The notes beneath the pieces are model-generated. The model did no database searches. It was given only the letters and a program-made list of their open reading frames with translations, and was not told the origin of the DNA. From an uncultured Nocardiaceae bacterium (GTDB taxonomy: Bacteria; Actinomycetota; Actinomycetes; Mycobacteriales; Mycobacteriaceae): a stretch of DNA of 23,886 nucleotides. Positions 7,245-16,339 of the stretch are shown piece after piece. Numbering within the stretch: the first letter of the stretch is position 1; the number at the start of each line of letters is the position of its first letter. The position numbers were made by a program, and so were the translations under genes. The stretch spans positions 1 through 23,886 of the forward strand of contig CAKZIX010000131.1 in the NCBI GenBank assembly GCA_936936565.1, in the 5' to 3' direction.

Positions 7245-10200
7245 GGATGTACCTTTCCGTAGCCACCGCCACCGGGTGTTTCGACGACGAGCACGTCCCC
7301 GGCGTCGAGTTCTGCGCTGTCACATCCGCGCAGTTCGGTGACCGAACCGTCGGAACGCTCGACCCGGTTGTGCCCGAGCGCGCCGGGTGCACCACCGGCC
7401 GCACCGTACGGTGCGACCCGGCGATGCCCGGACAGCAGACTGACGGTAACCGGCTCGGTGAACCGCAGCCGCCGGAGGGCACCGTCGCCGCCGCGCCAGC
7501 GCCCAGACCCACCGCTGCCGTGGCGAATCGCGAACTCCTCCAGCACTACCGGCAGGCGCCATTCGAGCACCTCGGGGTCGGTGAGCCGGGAGTTGGTCAT
7601 GTGCGTCTGCACCACCGGCGTGCCGTCGAATCCGTCCCCGGCCCCGGATCCCGAGGCGACGGTTTCGTAGTACTGGTGCGCGGTGTTGCCGAAGGTGACG
7701 TTGTTCATCGTGCCGGAGCCTTCGGCCTGGATGCCGAGTGCGCCGTAGAGCGCGCCGGTGATCGCCTGCGAGGTTTCGACGTTGCCGGCCACCACGGCGG
7801 CCGGAAATTCCGGCGCCAGCATCGTCGCGGGCGGTATGACGATGTCCAGCGGCGCCAGGCAGCCGTCGTTGAGCGGGATGTCGTCGCCGACCAGCGTCCG
7901 GAATACATACAGCACAGCGGCTTTCGCCACCGACGACGGCGCGTTGAAATTCGACGACAGCTGCGGGGAGGTGCCGGTGAAGTCGATCGTGGCGGCGCGC
8001 CGGGCGCGGTGCACGGTGATCCGCACGTGAATCTCGGCGCCGGAATCCAGCTCGTAGCGGAACTGGCCGTCGGCCAGGGTGTCGATCACCCGGCGCACGG
8101 CTTCCTCGGCGTTGGCCTGCACGTGCCCCATGTAGGCATGCACGACATCGAGGCCGTACTGATCGATCATGGCCCCGATCTCGTCGACGCCCTTCTGATT
8201 GGCCGCGATCTGGGCGTGCAGGTCGGCGAGGTTGGTCTCCGGATTGCGTGACGGGTAGTCGCCCGCGGTGAGGTGCGCGCGCGTGGCACGTTCCCGGAAG
8301 GTGCCGCCCCGCACCAGCTCCCAGTTGTCGAACAGGATGCCCTCCTCGCGGATGTCGCCGCTGGTGGCGGGCATGGATCCCGGTGTGAGCCCGCCGATTT
8401 CGGCGTGGTGGCCGCGCGAGGCGACGAAGAACAGCACCCGGCCGGCACCGAACACCGGCGTGATCACCGTGACGTCCGGCAGGTGGGTGCCGCCGTGATA
8501 AGGGTCGTTGACCGCGTATACGTCGCCCGGCTGCATCGAATCACCGCGCCGGGCGATCACTTCCTGCACGCTGGGGCCCATCGAGCCCAGGTGCACGGGG
8601 ATGTGCGGCGCGTTCGCGATCAGATGTCCCTCGGGATCGAAGATCGCGCACGAAAAGTCCAGGCGCTCTTTGATGTTCACCGATTGTGCGGTGGCCTCCA
8701 GGCGGCTGCCCATCTGTTCGGCGATCGACATGAACAGATTGTTGAAGATTTCCAGTTGCACCGGATCGGCCGCGGTCCCGACATCGGACCCGCGCCGCGG
8801 CCGCACCCGCTCGACGACCAGATGCCCGATATCGGTGCGCCGGGCCCGCCAGCCCGGGTCGACGACGGTGGTCGAGTCGGACTCGGCGATGATCGCCGGC
8901 CCGTCGATCGGCTCGGAAATAGCTTCGCGCCGAAGCAGTTTCGCGTCGCACCAGGTGCCGTCGGCGTACATGCGCACCGTCTCGGCCGCGCCGGCGGCGA
9001 CGTCACCGAGCCCGGTCAGATCCGGTGCCTCGGTGCGCCCCACCGCCTCCACCGACAGCGCCTCGACCACCAGCGGCCGATCCATGAGGAAGGAATACGT
9101 TGCGCGGTGCGCGGTTTCGAAATCGTCGATCATCGAGTCGATGGACGCGAACGGTACCTGCACCGTGGTGTCCGTGCCGTCGTAGCGCACGTGCGCCCGT
9201 ACGGTGGCGGTAATGCGTTCTTCCGCGACACCTTCTGCGCGCAGCTCTGCCTGGGCCGCCTCCGTCAGCGAATTCGCTTGCGCGGTCAGCGCGTCCAGTG
9301 ATTCCGGAGCCAGCGTCAGTTCCACCGACTGTTCGCGCATCGCGGTGGTGTCGGCCAGCCCGATGCCGAGCGCGCTGAGCACCCCGGCCATCGGCGGCAC
9401 CAGCACGGTGTCGATGCCCAGTGAATCGGCGACCGCACAGGCATGTTGGCCGCCCGCGCCGCCGAAGGTGGTGAGTGCGTAGGTCGTGATGTCGCGGCCC
9501 TTCTGCACGCTGATCCGCTTGACGGCGTTGGCCATGTTGGCAACCGCGATCTGCAGGAACCCGGCCGCCACGTCCTCGGGGCCGCGGCCGTCACCGATCT
9601 CTTCGGCAAGGGCGGAGAACTTCGCGGCCACCACCGCGGCGTCGAGCGGCTCGGTGCCGCCGGCACCGAACACCGCCGGAAAATATTGCGGCTGAATGCG
9701 TCCCAACATCACGTTGGCGTCGGTGACGGTGAGCGGACCGCCGTTGCGGTAGCTGGCCGGGCCGGGATCGGCACCCGCGGAGTCCGGGCCGACCCGATAC
9801 CGGCTGCCGTCGAAGTGCAGGATCGAGCCCCCGCCCGCCGCCACGGTGTCGATGGCCAGCATCGGGGCGCGCAGCCGCACCCCGGCCACCGTGGTGTCGA
9901 AGACCCGCTCCGTCGTCCCGGCGAAATGCGAGACGTCGGTGGATGTTCCGCCCATGTCGAAGCCGATCACGCGCTCGAAGCCGGCCAGCTGCGACATGCG
10001 CACCATCCCGACGATGCCCCCCGCCGGCCCGGACAGGATCGCGTCCTTGCCGCGGAAATGATCGGCCTCGGTGAGCCCGCCGTTGGACTGCATGAACATC
10101 AGCTCGACGCCTGCGGTCTGGGACCGCACCTGCTCGACGTAGCGCCGCAGGATCGGCGACAGGTACGCGTCCACCACCGCGGTGTCGCCGCGCGGCACCA

Positions 10201-10786
10201 GCTTCATTAGCGGGCTCACCTCCGCCGAGCAGGACACCTGTTCGAAGCCGATCTCGCGGGCCAGGGCGCCGATCGCCGACTCGTGGGCGGGGTACAGGTG
10301 ACTGTGCATGCACACCACCGCGACGGCGCGGATGCCGTCGGCGTGTGCCTGCTCGAGCTCGGGACGCAGCGCTGCCAGGTCCAGCTCGCGCAGCACCGTG
10401 CCGTCGGCGCCGACCCGCTCGTCGACCTCGAGCACCCGCTCGTACAGCGGCTCCGGCAGCTCGATGTGCCGGGCAAAGATCTGCGGCCGATTCTGAAAAG
10501 CGATCCGTAACGCGTCCCGGAAGCCGCGGGTGATCACCAACGCGGTGCGCTCACCCTTGCGTTCCAGCAGCGCATTTGTCGCGACCGTGGTGCCCATCCG
10601 GATTGCTTCGACGGTGTCCGGCGCGAGGTCCACGGTGCCCAGCAGTTCGCGAATGCCGGCCACGGCCGCGTCCGGATAGCGAGTCGGGTTCTCCGACAAC
10701 AGCTTGTGCGTCTGCAGCGTCCCGTCGGGCCGGCGCGCGACGATGTCGGTGAAGGTGCCGCCACGGTCGATCCAGAACTGCCACAC
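7241..10786 (-). CDS. oplA: 5-oxoprolinase / hydantoinase A+B fusion (OplA-type)
   Basis: This is expected to perform ATP-dependent opening of a cyclic amide; in the eponymous enzyme 5-oxo-L-proline gives L-glutamate. The 1181-residue protein starts at GTG 10786 with VWQFWIDRGGTFTDIVARRPDG; a GTG two codons upstream is also possible. HyuA, the actin-like ATPase half, covers residues 1 to about 670 and includes DRGGTFTD, RTALVITRGFRDALRI and GFDMGGTSTDVS. HyuB runs from about 674 (PVQLEIFNNLFMSIAEQMG) to the end, with NDPYHGGTHLPDVTVI and a C-terminal ETPGGGGYG. M. tuberculosis OplA has a similar length. The true substrate could be another hydantoin, oxoproline or lactam. It lies 260 nt downstream of znuB and overlaps the ACAD gene. 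Confidence 0.88.
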   Translation of the reverse strand: MWQFWIDRGGTFTDIVARRPDGTLQTHKLLSENPTRYPDAAVAGIRELLGTVDLAPDTVEAIRMGTTVATNALLERKGERTALVITRGFRDALRIAFQNRPQIFARHIELPEPLYERVLEVDERVGADGTVLRELDLAALRPELEQAHADGIRAVAVVCMHSHLYPAHESAIGALAREIGFEQVSCSAEVSPLMKLVPRGDTAVVDAYLSPILRRYVEQVRSQTAGVELMFMQSNGGLTEADHFRGKDAILSGPAGGIVGMVRMSQLAGFERVIGFDMGGTSTDVSHFAGTTERVFDTTVAGVRLRAPMLAIDTVAAGGGSILHFDGSRYRVGPDSAGADPGPASYRNGGPLTVTDANVMLGRIQPQYFPAVFGAGGTEPLDAAVVAAKFSALAEEIGDGRGPEDVAAGFLQIAVANMANAVKRISVQKGRDITTYALTTFGGAGGQHACAVADSLGIDTVLVPPMAGVLSALGIGLADTTAMREQSVELTLAPESLDALTAQANSLTEAAQAELRAEGVAEERITATVRAHVRYDGTDTTVQVPFASIDSMIDDFETAHRATYSFLMDRPLVVEALSVEAVGRTEAPDLTGLGDVAAGAAETVRMYADGTWCDAKLLRREAISEPIDGPAIIAESDSTTVVDPGWRARRTDIGHLVVERVRPRRGSDVGTAADPVQLEIFNNLFMSIAEQMGSRLEATAQSVNIKERLDFSCAIFDPEGHLIANAPHIPVHLGSMGPSVQEVIARRGDSMQPGDVYAVNDPYHGGTHLPDVTVITPVFGAGRVLFFVASRGHHAEIGGLTPGSMPATSGDIREEGILFDNWELVRGGTFRERATRAHLTAGDYPSRNPETNLADLHAQIAANQKGVDEIGAMIDQYGLDVVHAYMGHVQANAEEAVRRVIDTLADGQFRYELDSGAEIHVRITVHRARRAATIDFTGTSPQLSSNFNAPSSVAKAAVLYVFRTLVGDDIPLNDGCLAPLDIVIPPATMLAPEFPAAVVAGNVETSQAITGALYGALGIQAEGSGTMNNVTFGNTAHQYYETVASGSGAGDGFDGTPVVQTHMTNSRLTDPEVLEWRLPVVLEEFAIRHGSGGSGRWRGGDGALRRLRFTEPVTVSLLSGHRRVAPYGAAGGAPGALGHNRVERSDGSVTELRGCDSAELDAGDVLVVETPGGGGYGKVHP

Positions 10787-11046
10787 GCCCACGAGCGTAC
10801 GACGCGCTGTGGTGGGACTCCGCGTGCCAGGTCGTGCTCGAACGCGAACGCCGCGGCCGCAGTGTGCGGGCCGACGGTGAACTGGGCCGGGGTGGAGTGC
10901 GTCGCGCACCGATTCCGTGTCACCCAGCGCACGCAGCGCCTGCCCGACGCGCACGTAGCAGCGGAGGACATACCCATCCCGGGATACCCGCATCCTGCGC
11001 TACGGCGTGCGAACACCAACCGAGGGCGGTGCGGACGTGCCGGCGC
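10787..11046. other. Intergenic region between znuB and the oxoprolinase gene
   Basis: About 260 nt hold no gene I can support, although several frames stay open because of the GC content. A perfect 10-nt palindrome ATCCCGGGAT lies at 10976-10985. A small inverted repeat GCGCT/AGCGC at 11043-11058 overlaps the znuB stop. The promoter of the oxoprolinase-ACAD pair is expected here, but I see no clear -35/-10 pair. Confidence 0.5.
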
Positions 11047-11913
11047 TCAGCTCAGCGCGACCGCCCGGCGCCGTTGCCCGACCACCCGGCAGACAACGTA
11101 GGTGACGAACGCGATCGCCGTGACGAACGTCGATACCGGAACGCCGGGCGCCAGCGACAGCAGGATCCCCCCGACGGCGGCGAGTTCGGCGAACACCACG
11201 GCCAGTACCGTCGCCCGCACCGGATTCGCCGTCACCAGGGCGGCGGCCGCGGCGGGGGTGATGAGCAGCGACAGCACCAGCAGCGCGCCGACGATCTGCA
11301 CGCCGAGCGCGGCGGTGATGCCGACGAGCACCGCGAACACGATCGACAGCAGGCGCACCGGAACGCCGCGCGCCACGGCGACTTCCGGGTCGGTGGAGGC
11401 GAACAGCAGGGGCCGGTAGACGAACATCAGCACAGCGAGCACCACCCCAGTGCAGCCGAGCAGCAGCCCGAGGCCGCTGTTGCCGACGGTGACGATCTGC
11501 CCGACGAGCAGCGAGAACGCGGTTCCGGTACGTCCGGGGTAGAGCCAGATGAACAGCACCGACAGCCCGAGCCCGAACGACATGATCACCCCGATCACCG
11601 AATCACGTTCGCGCGCACGAGTTCCCAGTAGTCCGAACAACACGGCGGCAACGACCGAACCGGCAATGGCGCCGAGTCCCACGCTGATCCCGGCGAGCAG
11701 CGCGGCGGAGGCGCCCGTCAGCGAGAGTTCGCTGGTGCCGTGCACCGCGAACGACATCTGCCGGGACACGATCAGCGGGCCGATGATGCCGGCGAGCAGG
11801 CCGAGCAGGGCGCCGGCGAGCAGCGCCTGCTGCACGAAGTCGTACTGCAGCAGCTCCCAGGTGGCAGCCAGGTCGAACATCTTCGAGAAGACGTCCGTCA
11901 GTTTGTCTTTCAC
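11047..11913 (-). CDS. znuB: Zinc/manganese ABC transporter permease (ABC-3 family)
   Basis: This is the integral membrane subunit of a divalent-metal importer. From GTG 11913 it has 288 residues, with about eight or nine hydrophobic segments. QQALLAGALLGLLAGIIGPLIVSRQMSFAVHGTSELSLTGAS near the N-terminus is typical of ABC-3 permeases. The sequence LGVQIVGALLVLSLLITPAAAA later on is the conserved ABC-3 core. The start overlaps the znuC stop (GTGA), with GAGG 8 nt upstream. The first 20 residues (VKDKLTDVFSKMFDL) are an amphipathic leader. The metal could be Zn or Mn. The Zur-like box before znuA and the His-rich binding protein favour zinc. Confidence 0.92.
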   Translation of the reverse strand: MKDKLTDVFSKMFDLAATWELLQYDFVQQALLAGALLGLLAGIIGPLIVSRQMSFAVHGTSELSLTGASAALLAGISVGLGAIAGSVVAAVLFGLLGTRARERDSVIGVIMSFGLGLSVLFIWLYPGRTGTAFSLLVGQIVTVGNSGLGLLLGCTGVVLAVLMFVYRPLLFASTDPEVAVARGVPVRLLSIVFAVLVGITAALGVQIVGALLVLSLLITPAAAAALVTANPVRATVLAVVFAELAAVGGILLSLAPGVPVSTFVTAIAFVTYVVCRVVGQRRRAVALS

Positions 11914-12755
11914 TCGTGAACCTCGTGGCAGGCGCCCACCCCGGAGGCATCCAGCGCATCGCCGGTGCCGACGACGACCAGCCGGCCGCGCACCTCGAGC
12001 ACGTCGACGTCGGTGCCGTACAGCTCCGACAGCACCGCCGAGGTCATCACCTCGCGCGGCCTGCCGATCCGGAACTGGCCGTTGACCAGGTACAGCACCC
12101 GATCCACCAGCGACAGAATCGGATTGATCTCGTGGGTGACGAACAGAACGGCGGTGGCCGCGGTGCGGCGGCGCTCGTCGATGAGCCCGGCGACGAGGCG
12201 CTGGCTGGCCAGGTCCAGCGACAGCAGCGGCTCGTCGCACAGCAGCACGGCGGGGTCGCCGACCAGTGCCTGTGCCACCCGCAGCCGCTGCTGCTCACCG
12301 CCCGACAGCAGACCCAGCGGCGCGTCGGCGAACTGCTGCGCGCCCACCGCGGCGATTGCCCGGTCGACCAGCGCGGCCCGCGTGCGGCGCGCGCGCAGAC
12401 CCAGCCCCCAGCGGTGCCCGTCGACGCCGAGTCCGACCAGGTCGCGCCCGCGCAGCGGCAGCCCGGCATCGATGGACTTCTGCTGCGGGATGTAACCGAC
12501 AGCTGAATGCCCAACGCGTGCACTCGAACCCGCGACCCGCGCGGTACCCGCGGACAGGGCGAGCTGGCCGAGCAGCACCTTCAGCAGCGACGTTTTGCCG
12601 GAGCCGTTGGGCCCGAGCACGGCGATGAACTCACCCGGCACGACCTCGAGATCGAGCCCCGACCACAGCGTGCGCGCCCCGAACGCCAGCGCGGCGCCCG
12701 CCAATGCCACGGCGGGGGCATCGGTCTCGGTGGAAACTTGATCGAGCGCGGTCAC
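11910..12755 (-). CDS. znuC: Zinc/manganese ABC transporter ATP-binding protein
   Basis: This is the cytoplasmic ATPase of the importer, 281 residues. Walker A is GPNGSGKT (48-55), the Q-loop lies at YIPQQKS (about 91), the signature LSGGEQQR is at 150-157, Walker B is LLCDEP (171-176) and the switch histidine is in VTHEI (about 208). The roughly 15-residue N-terminal extension and the C-terminal 45 residues beyond the ATPase core are common in ZnuC homologues. It lies 12 nt after znuA and overlaps znuB by 4 nt, so the three form one operon. No regulator gene (zur) is within this stretch. Confidence 0.93.
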   Translation of the reverse strand: MTALDQVSTETDAPAVALAGAALAFGARTLWSGLDLEVVPGEFIAVLGPNGSGKTSLLKVLLGQLALSAGTARVAGSSARVGHSAVGYIPQQKSIDAGLPLRGRDLVGLGVDGHRWGLGLRARRTRAALVDRAIAAVGAQQFADAPLGLLSGGEQQRLRVAQALVGDPAVLLCDEPLLSLDLASQRLVAGLIDERRRTAATAVLFVTHEINPILSLVDRVLYLVNGQFRIGRPREVMTSAVLSELYGTDVDVLEVRGRLVVVGTGDALDASGVGACHEVHE

Positions 12756-12767
12756 ATCGTCCTGGGG

Positions 12768-13685
12768 TTACTTGAGCGCAGCAGAAAGAGCCTCGGCGTT
12801 GCGAGTCTGCCACTGAATGTAGTCCAGTCCGTCCGGCAAGGTCTCCGTGACCTGCACGATCCGGATGCCCGCGGCCTCGGCGGCGGTGCGCATCTCTTGG
12901 GTGACCTTGTCCTCGGTCTGGGTGTTGTAGACCAGTGCGCGCACCTTCTTGTCGGTGAACAGGGCGCGGGTGGCGGCCACCGCCGCGGGCGAGGGATCGT
13001 GCTCTTCCTCGATCGCTTCCTGGAACTCCGGCGGGGTCAGGTCCTCGGTGCCGGCAGCCAGTAGCAGGTAGTGCGCAATGGGCTCGGTCTGCGCAACCGG
13101 TGCCTTCGGGTGGTCCTTGGCGATCTGTTCGGTGATGTCGCTGATCGCGTGCAGCTTCTTGTCGAACGCCTCGGCGCGCTCCTTGTACCCGGCGGCATGG
13201 TCCGGGTCGAGTTTGCTCAGCTCGTCGGCGATCGCGCGGGCGACCTTGTCGACGGTCGGAATGTCGTACCAGACGTGCTCGTTCTCGTCGTCCGCGCCGC
13301 CGTGGCTGTGGCCGTGGCCGTCGTCGTCTTTCCCGGTGCGCAACTCGACCGCGTCGACGTGCGGTTTGTCGGCGGGCAGCGCCTTCTCGACGAACTCGTC
13401 GTAGCCGCCGCCGTTGAACACGACCAGCCCGGCGTCCTTGACTTTGGCGGCGTCGGCAGGGGAAGCATCGTAGGAGTGCGGGTCCGCACCCGGATCGCGC
13501 ACGATCGAGCTGACCTCGGCATCCGCGCCGGCGATGGCCGCGGCCACCGATCCCCAGACGTTCGTCGAGGCGACGACCGTCACCTTGCCGCTGGTCGTGT
13601 CGTCACTCGAGCAACCGGCGAGGGCGACCCCGGCGGTCAGCGCCAACGCGGCGACGGCGGAACGACTCAGCGACCCAAGCATCAC
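12768..13685 (-). CDS. znuA: Zinc-binding lipoprotein of the ABC importer
   Basis: This extracytoplasmic cluster A-I solute-binding protein has 305 residues. The lipobox LAGC, with Cys25, follows an Ala/Leu-rich signal segment. Metal ligands typical of the family are visible: His70 in DPHSYDASP, His137 in ENEHVWYD, His205 in TEPIAHYLL, and an acidic residue in YNTQTEDK. Between the first two sits the loop DDDGHGHSHGGADDENEH, whose His/Asp richness is characteristic of zinc-binding rather than manganese-binding members. The start may be GTG 13685 or the adjacent ATG 13682, both served by GGAG. A Zur-like palindrome stands at 13701-13721. Confidence 0.93.
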   Translation of the reverse strand: MMLGSLSRSAVAALALTAGVALAGCSSDDTTSGKVTVVASTNVWGSVAAAIAGADAEVSSIVRDPGADPHSYDASPADAAKVKDAGLVVFNGGGYDEFVEKALPADKPHVDAVELRTGKDDDGHGHSHGGADDENEHVWYDIPTVDKVARAIADELSKLDPDHAAGYKERAEAFDKKLHAISDITEQIAKDHPKAPVAQTEPIAHYLLLAAGTEDLTPPEFQEAIEEEHDPSPAAVAATRALFTDKKVRALVYNTQTEDKVTQEMRTAAEAAGIRIVQVTETLPDGLDYIQWQTRNAEALSAALK

Positions 13686-13700
13686 GGCAACTCCAAGCGT

Positions 13701-13721
13701 TAATGGAAATCGTTACCGTTG
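13701..13721 (-). promoter_or_regulatory. Candidate Zur operator upstream of znuA
   Basis: TAATGGAAATCGTTACCGTTG is an imperfect palindrome (half-sites AAtGGaAAt and AAcGGtAAc, 6 of 9 positions symmetric). It resembles the actinobacterial Zur box built on AATGAAAAT-N-ATTTTCATT. It sits 16 nt before the znuA start and just downstream of TAAAGT (minus strand, 13728-13723), a TANNNT-type -10 box. Zinc-loaded Zur bound here would block transcription of znuACB. The match is by eye only. Confidence 0.45.
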
Positions 13722-13730
13722 TACTTTAGC

Positions 13731-13748
13731 TCGCCGCGCCGGCGGCGA
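13731..13748 (-). terminator. Hairpin after the otsB-GH15 gene
   Basis: The arms TCGCCGC (13731-13737) and GCGGCGA (13742-13748) form a 7-bp stem with a 4-nt loop. It begins 4 nt after the stop of the trehalose gene on the minus strand and lies upstream of the znuA -10 box. It could separate the two units. There is no T-tract. Confidence 0.45.
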
Positions 13749-13752
13749 CGAA

Positions 13753-16287
13753 TCAGCCGCCGAGCAGCTGCGCGCAGCGCAACAACCCGAGGTGGCTGTA
13801 GGCCTGTGGATGATTGCCGAGCGAGCGTTCTGCCACCGGGTCGTACTCCTCGGACAGCAGGCCCGTCGGGCCGGCCGCGCTGACCAGTTGATCGAACAGC
13901 GCCTCGGCGTCCGACCGCTTGCCGACGAGCAGGTACGCCTCCACCAGCCAGGCTGCGCAGAGGTGGAACCCGCCTTCCTCGCCGGGCAGCCCGTCGTCAT
14001 GGTGGTACCGGTACACCGTTGCGCCGCTGCGCAATTCGGCTTCCGTCGCGACGACCGTCGCGGCGAAACGCGGGTCGGCCGGATCGATGAGCCCGCTCAG
14101 CCCGATGTGCAGTGTGGCCGCGTCCAGATCGGTGCCGTCGTAGGCGGCGGTGAACGAGGACACCTCGTCGCTCCAGCCCTTGGCCAGCACCTCGTCGCGG
14201 ATGGTGTCGCGCAGCTCCGGCCATTCCGGTTCCACCTCGCGGCCGAACAACTCGGCCAGCCGCAGCGCGCGGTCCACCGTGACCCAGCCCATCACCTTCG
14301 AGTACACGTGATGGCGCGGTGCACCGCGGATCTCCCAGATGCCGTGATCGGGCTCGTGCCAGCGGCGCTGCACCGCAGACACCATGGCGCACACCAGCTC
14401 CCAGTCCACGTCCGGCAGCGCGGCGCCCTCGCCGCGGGCATACGCGAGGGTGTAGATCAGATCCACGATCGGGCCGAACACGTCCAGCTGAACCTGCATG
14501 TTGGCGGCGTTGCCCACGCGTACCGGTCGGGAACCGGCGTACCCGGGCAGCAGATCGATGACCGCTTCCGGCGGCAGGCCCTGACCGTAGATCGTGTACA
14601 GCGGGTGCAGGCGCTCCGGGCCGGGCAGCGTCTCCAGCACCTGATGCACCCAGGCCAGATATTCCTCGGCCTCCTGCAGCGAGCCCAGCGAGACCAGCGC
14701 CGACGCGGTCAGTGCGGCATCACGCAGCCAGCAGTACCGGTAGTCCCAGTTACGGACGCCGCCCAGATCTTCGGGCAGCGACGTGGTGGCCGCGGCAAGG
14801 ATCGAGCCCGACGGCGCGTGCACCAGCCCGCGCAGCGTCAGTGCCGAGCGCTTCATCAGGTCGGGCTTGATCCGCGGGAGCCGTAGCTTGCTCGCCCAGC
14901 TGCTCCAATAACTTTCGGCCTGGGCGCGGCGCTGCTTCTCGTCGATCAGCGACGGGGCCAAGTCCCAACTGCCGCAACGTAGTTCGAGAACGATGGGGCC
15001 GGACGAGGGGTCCACGGTCGCGGTGGCGGTCTGGTGCATGCCGTCGCTGGAGATTTCCCAGTCCACGCCGGGGGAGCGCAACACCAGCGGATCGTTGGGC
15101 CCGATCACCCGCAGCCCGAACACTTCCCGCTCCAGCGCGACCGGGACCTGGCCGAACTCCGGGCGCGGGGCGAAGGTGATCGTTGCCTTGGCCGAGCCGG
15201 AGACGATCCGGGTCAAATCGGTGCGGTCGGGCTCCACGTCGTGCGGCAGATAGTCGGTGACCTGCAAACTCGCCCAACGGGTTTCGACGGTCATCGTGGC
15301 GTCGATGTAGCGCTGTGACAGCGGCAGGCTGCGCCGCGCCGGGCCGATCGAGAAGTGCCCGGCATCGGTCCCGCCGAGCAGATGCGCGAAAACCGCCGCC
15401 GAATCCGGCTCCGGGTGGCACATCCAGGTGATCGTGCCGTCCGGCGTCACGAGCGCCTTGGACCGCGGGCTGGCGAGCATGGTGAGCCGCTCGATGGGCG
15501 GTGCGGCGGCGCCGGCGAGCCACTCGCGCCGCTGTTCGAGCAGGAACGCCAGGGCGGTGGACACCTCCTCGGTACTGGCGACGCGGTACTGGGCCAGGCT
15601 GTCTCCAGTGCCGACCTTGATCCCCAGGTCGGGGCCGGTGAGCCTGCGGAACGCCTTCTCGTCGGTGACGTCGTCGCCGAAAAAGATTGCGGCCGAAGCG
15701 CCTTCCTGGCGACGCAGGATGTCGAGCGCCTCGCCCTTGTCGGTCTTGATCACCGACAGCTCGATGACGGCCTTGCCCTCGGTGACCTGCACGCCCACCC
15801 AGCTGGCGGCGCCGTGGCGGACCCGCTGCAGCGCCTGGTGGCCCACCTCGGCGGCGGCATTGCGCACGTGCAGCGCCGCGCTGGCAGGCTTGGTCTCCAC
15901 GGCCGCGCCCGGATGCGCTTCCGCAATCGTGCGCAGCTCCGAAACGATCTCGGTCAGCAGCTGTTTGGCGTTGTTGTCGATGGCGTGCACGAAGCCCACG
16001 TCGAACTCGGAGCCGTGGCTGCCGACCAGCTGCACCTCGACGGGCAGCCGCGACAGCGTCGCGAGGTCGCGCAGGGCCCGGCCGGAGATCACCGCTGCGG
16101 TGGTGGCGGTGAGCCCGGCCAGCGCGCGCAAGGCGCGCACCGACTCCGGGTGCGGAAAAGCCTTCTGCGGATCCGAAACGATCGGCGCGAGGGTGCCGTC
16201 GTAATCGGAGGCGACAAGCAGACGCGGGGTGCGCGCGATCGCGGAAAGCGCACGGCGAAGCTCGACTGGGAGGTCTTGAGCACTCAC
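13753..16287 (-). CDS. Trehalose-6-phosphate phosphatase / GH15 glucoamylase-trehalase fusion
   Basis: A two-enzyme fusion of about 844 residues. The N-terminal part (about 1-260) is an OtsB-type HAD phosphatase. DYDGTLAPI (nucleophile Asp28, acid Asp30), SGR, GSHG, the substrate-cap region and GDDVTDE (204-210, magnesium ligands) are all present. From about residue 265 a GH15 domain begins (IERLTMLASPRSKALVTPDG), followed by RNWDYRYCWLRDA, GIWEIRG (probable catalytic acid Glu652), GGFHLCAAWLVEA and a C-terminal NHPQAYSHLGL. GH15 members in actinobacteria include trehalases. The GTG at 16287 is preferred because AGG lies 9 nt ahead; a TTG three codons upstream is possible. It may convert trehalose 6-phosphate to trehalose and then glucose, but the GH15 substrate is inferred. 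Confidence 0.88.
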   Translation of the reverse strand: MSAQDLPVELRRALSAIARTPRLLVASDYDGTLAPIVSDPQKAFPHPESVRALRALAGLTATTAAVISGRALRDLATLSRLPVEVQLVGSHGSEFDVGFVHAIDNNAKQLLTEIVSELRTIAEAHPGAAVETKPASAALHVRNAAAEVGHQALQRVRHGAASWVGVQVTEGKAVIELSVIKTDKGEALDILRRQEGASAAIFFGDDVTDEKAFRRLTGPDLGIKVGTGDSLAQYRVASTEEVSTALAFLLEQRREWLAGAAAPPIERLTMLASPRSKALVTPDGTITWMCHPEPDSAAVFAHLLGGTDAGHFSIGPARRSLPLSQRYIDATMTVETRWASLQVTDYLPHDVEPDRTDLTRIVSGSAKATITFAPRPEFGQVPVALEREVFGLRVIGPNDPLVLRSPGVDWEISSDGMHQTATATVDPSSGPIVLELRCGSWDLAPSLIDEKQRRAQAESYWSSWASKLRLPRIKPDLMKRSALTLRGLVHAPSGSILAAATTSLPEDLGGVRNWDYRYCWLRDAALTASALVSLGSLQEAEEYLAWVHQVLETLPGPERLHPLYTIYGQGLPPEAVIDLLPGYAGSRPVRVGNAANMQVQLDVFGPIVDLIYTLAYARGEGAALPDVDWELVCAMVSAVQRRWHEPDHGIWEIRGAPRHHVYSKVMGWVTVDRALRLAELFGREVEPEWPELRDTIRDEVLAKGWSDEVSSFTAAYDGTDLDAATLHIGLSGLIDPADPRFAATVVATEAELRSGATVYRYHHDDGLPGEEGGFHLCAAWLVEAYLLVGKRSDAEALFDQLVSAAGPTGLLSEEYDPVAERSLGNHPQAYSHLGLLRCAQLLGG

Positions 16288-16339
16288 ACGAACCAACCTA
16301 TGTGATCGCAGCTCACCGGCATTGCGGCGGGGCGGTGAA

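Noticed and set aside
10787..10993. N-terminal extension of the 5-oxoprolinase ORF
   Set aside because: The added residues are Arg-rich and unlike the family, whose members start at (M/V)WQFWIDRGGTFTD.
11914..12240. N-terminal extension of the znuB frame inside znuC
   Set aside because: It overlaps the ATPase gene out of frame and is Arg/Ala-rich. The GTG overlapping the znuC stop is the natural start.
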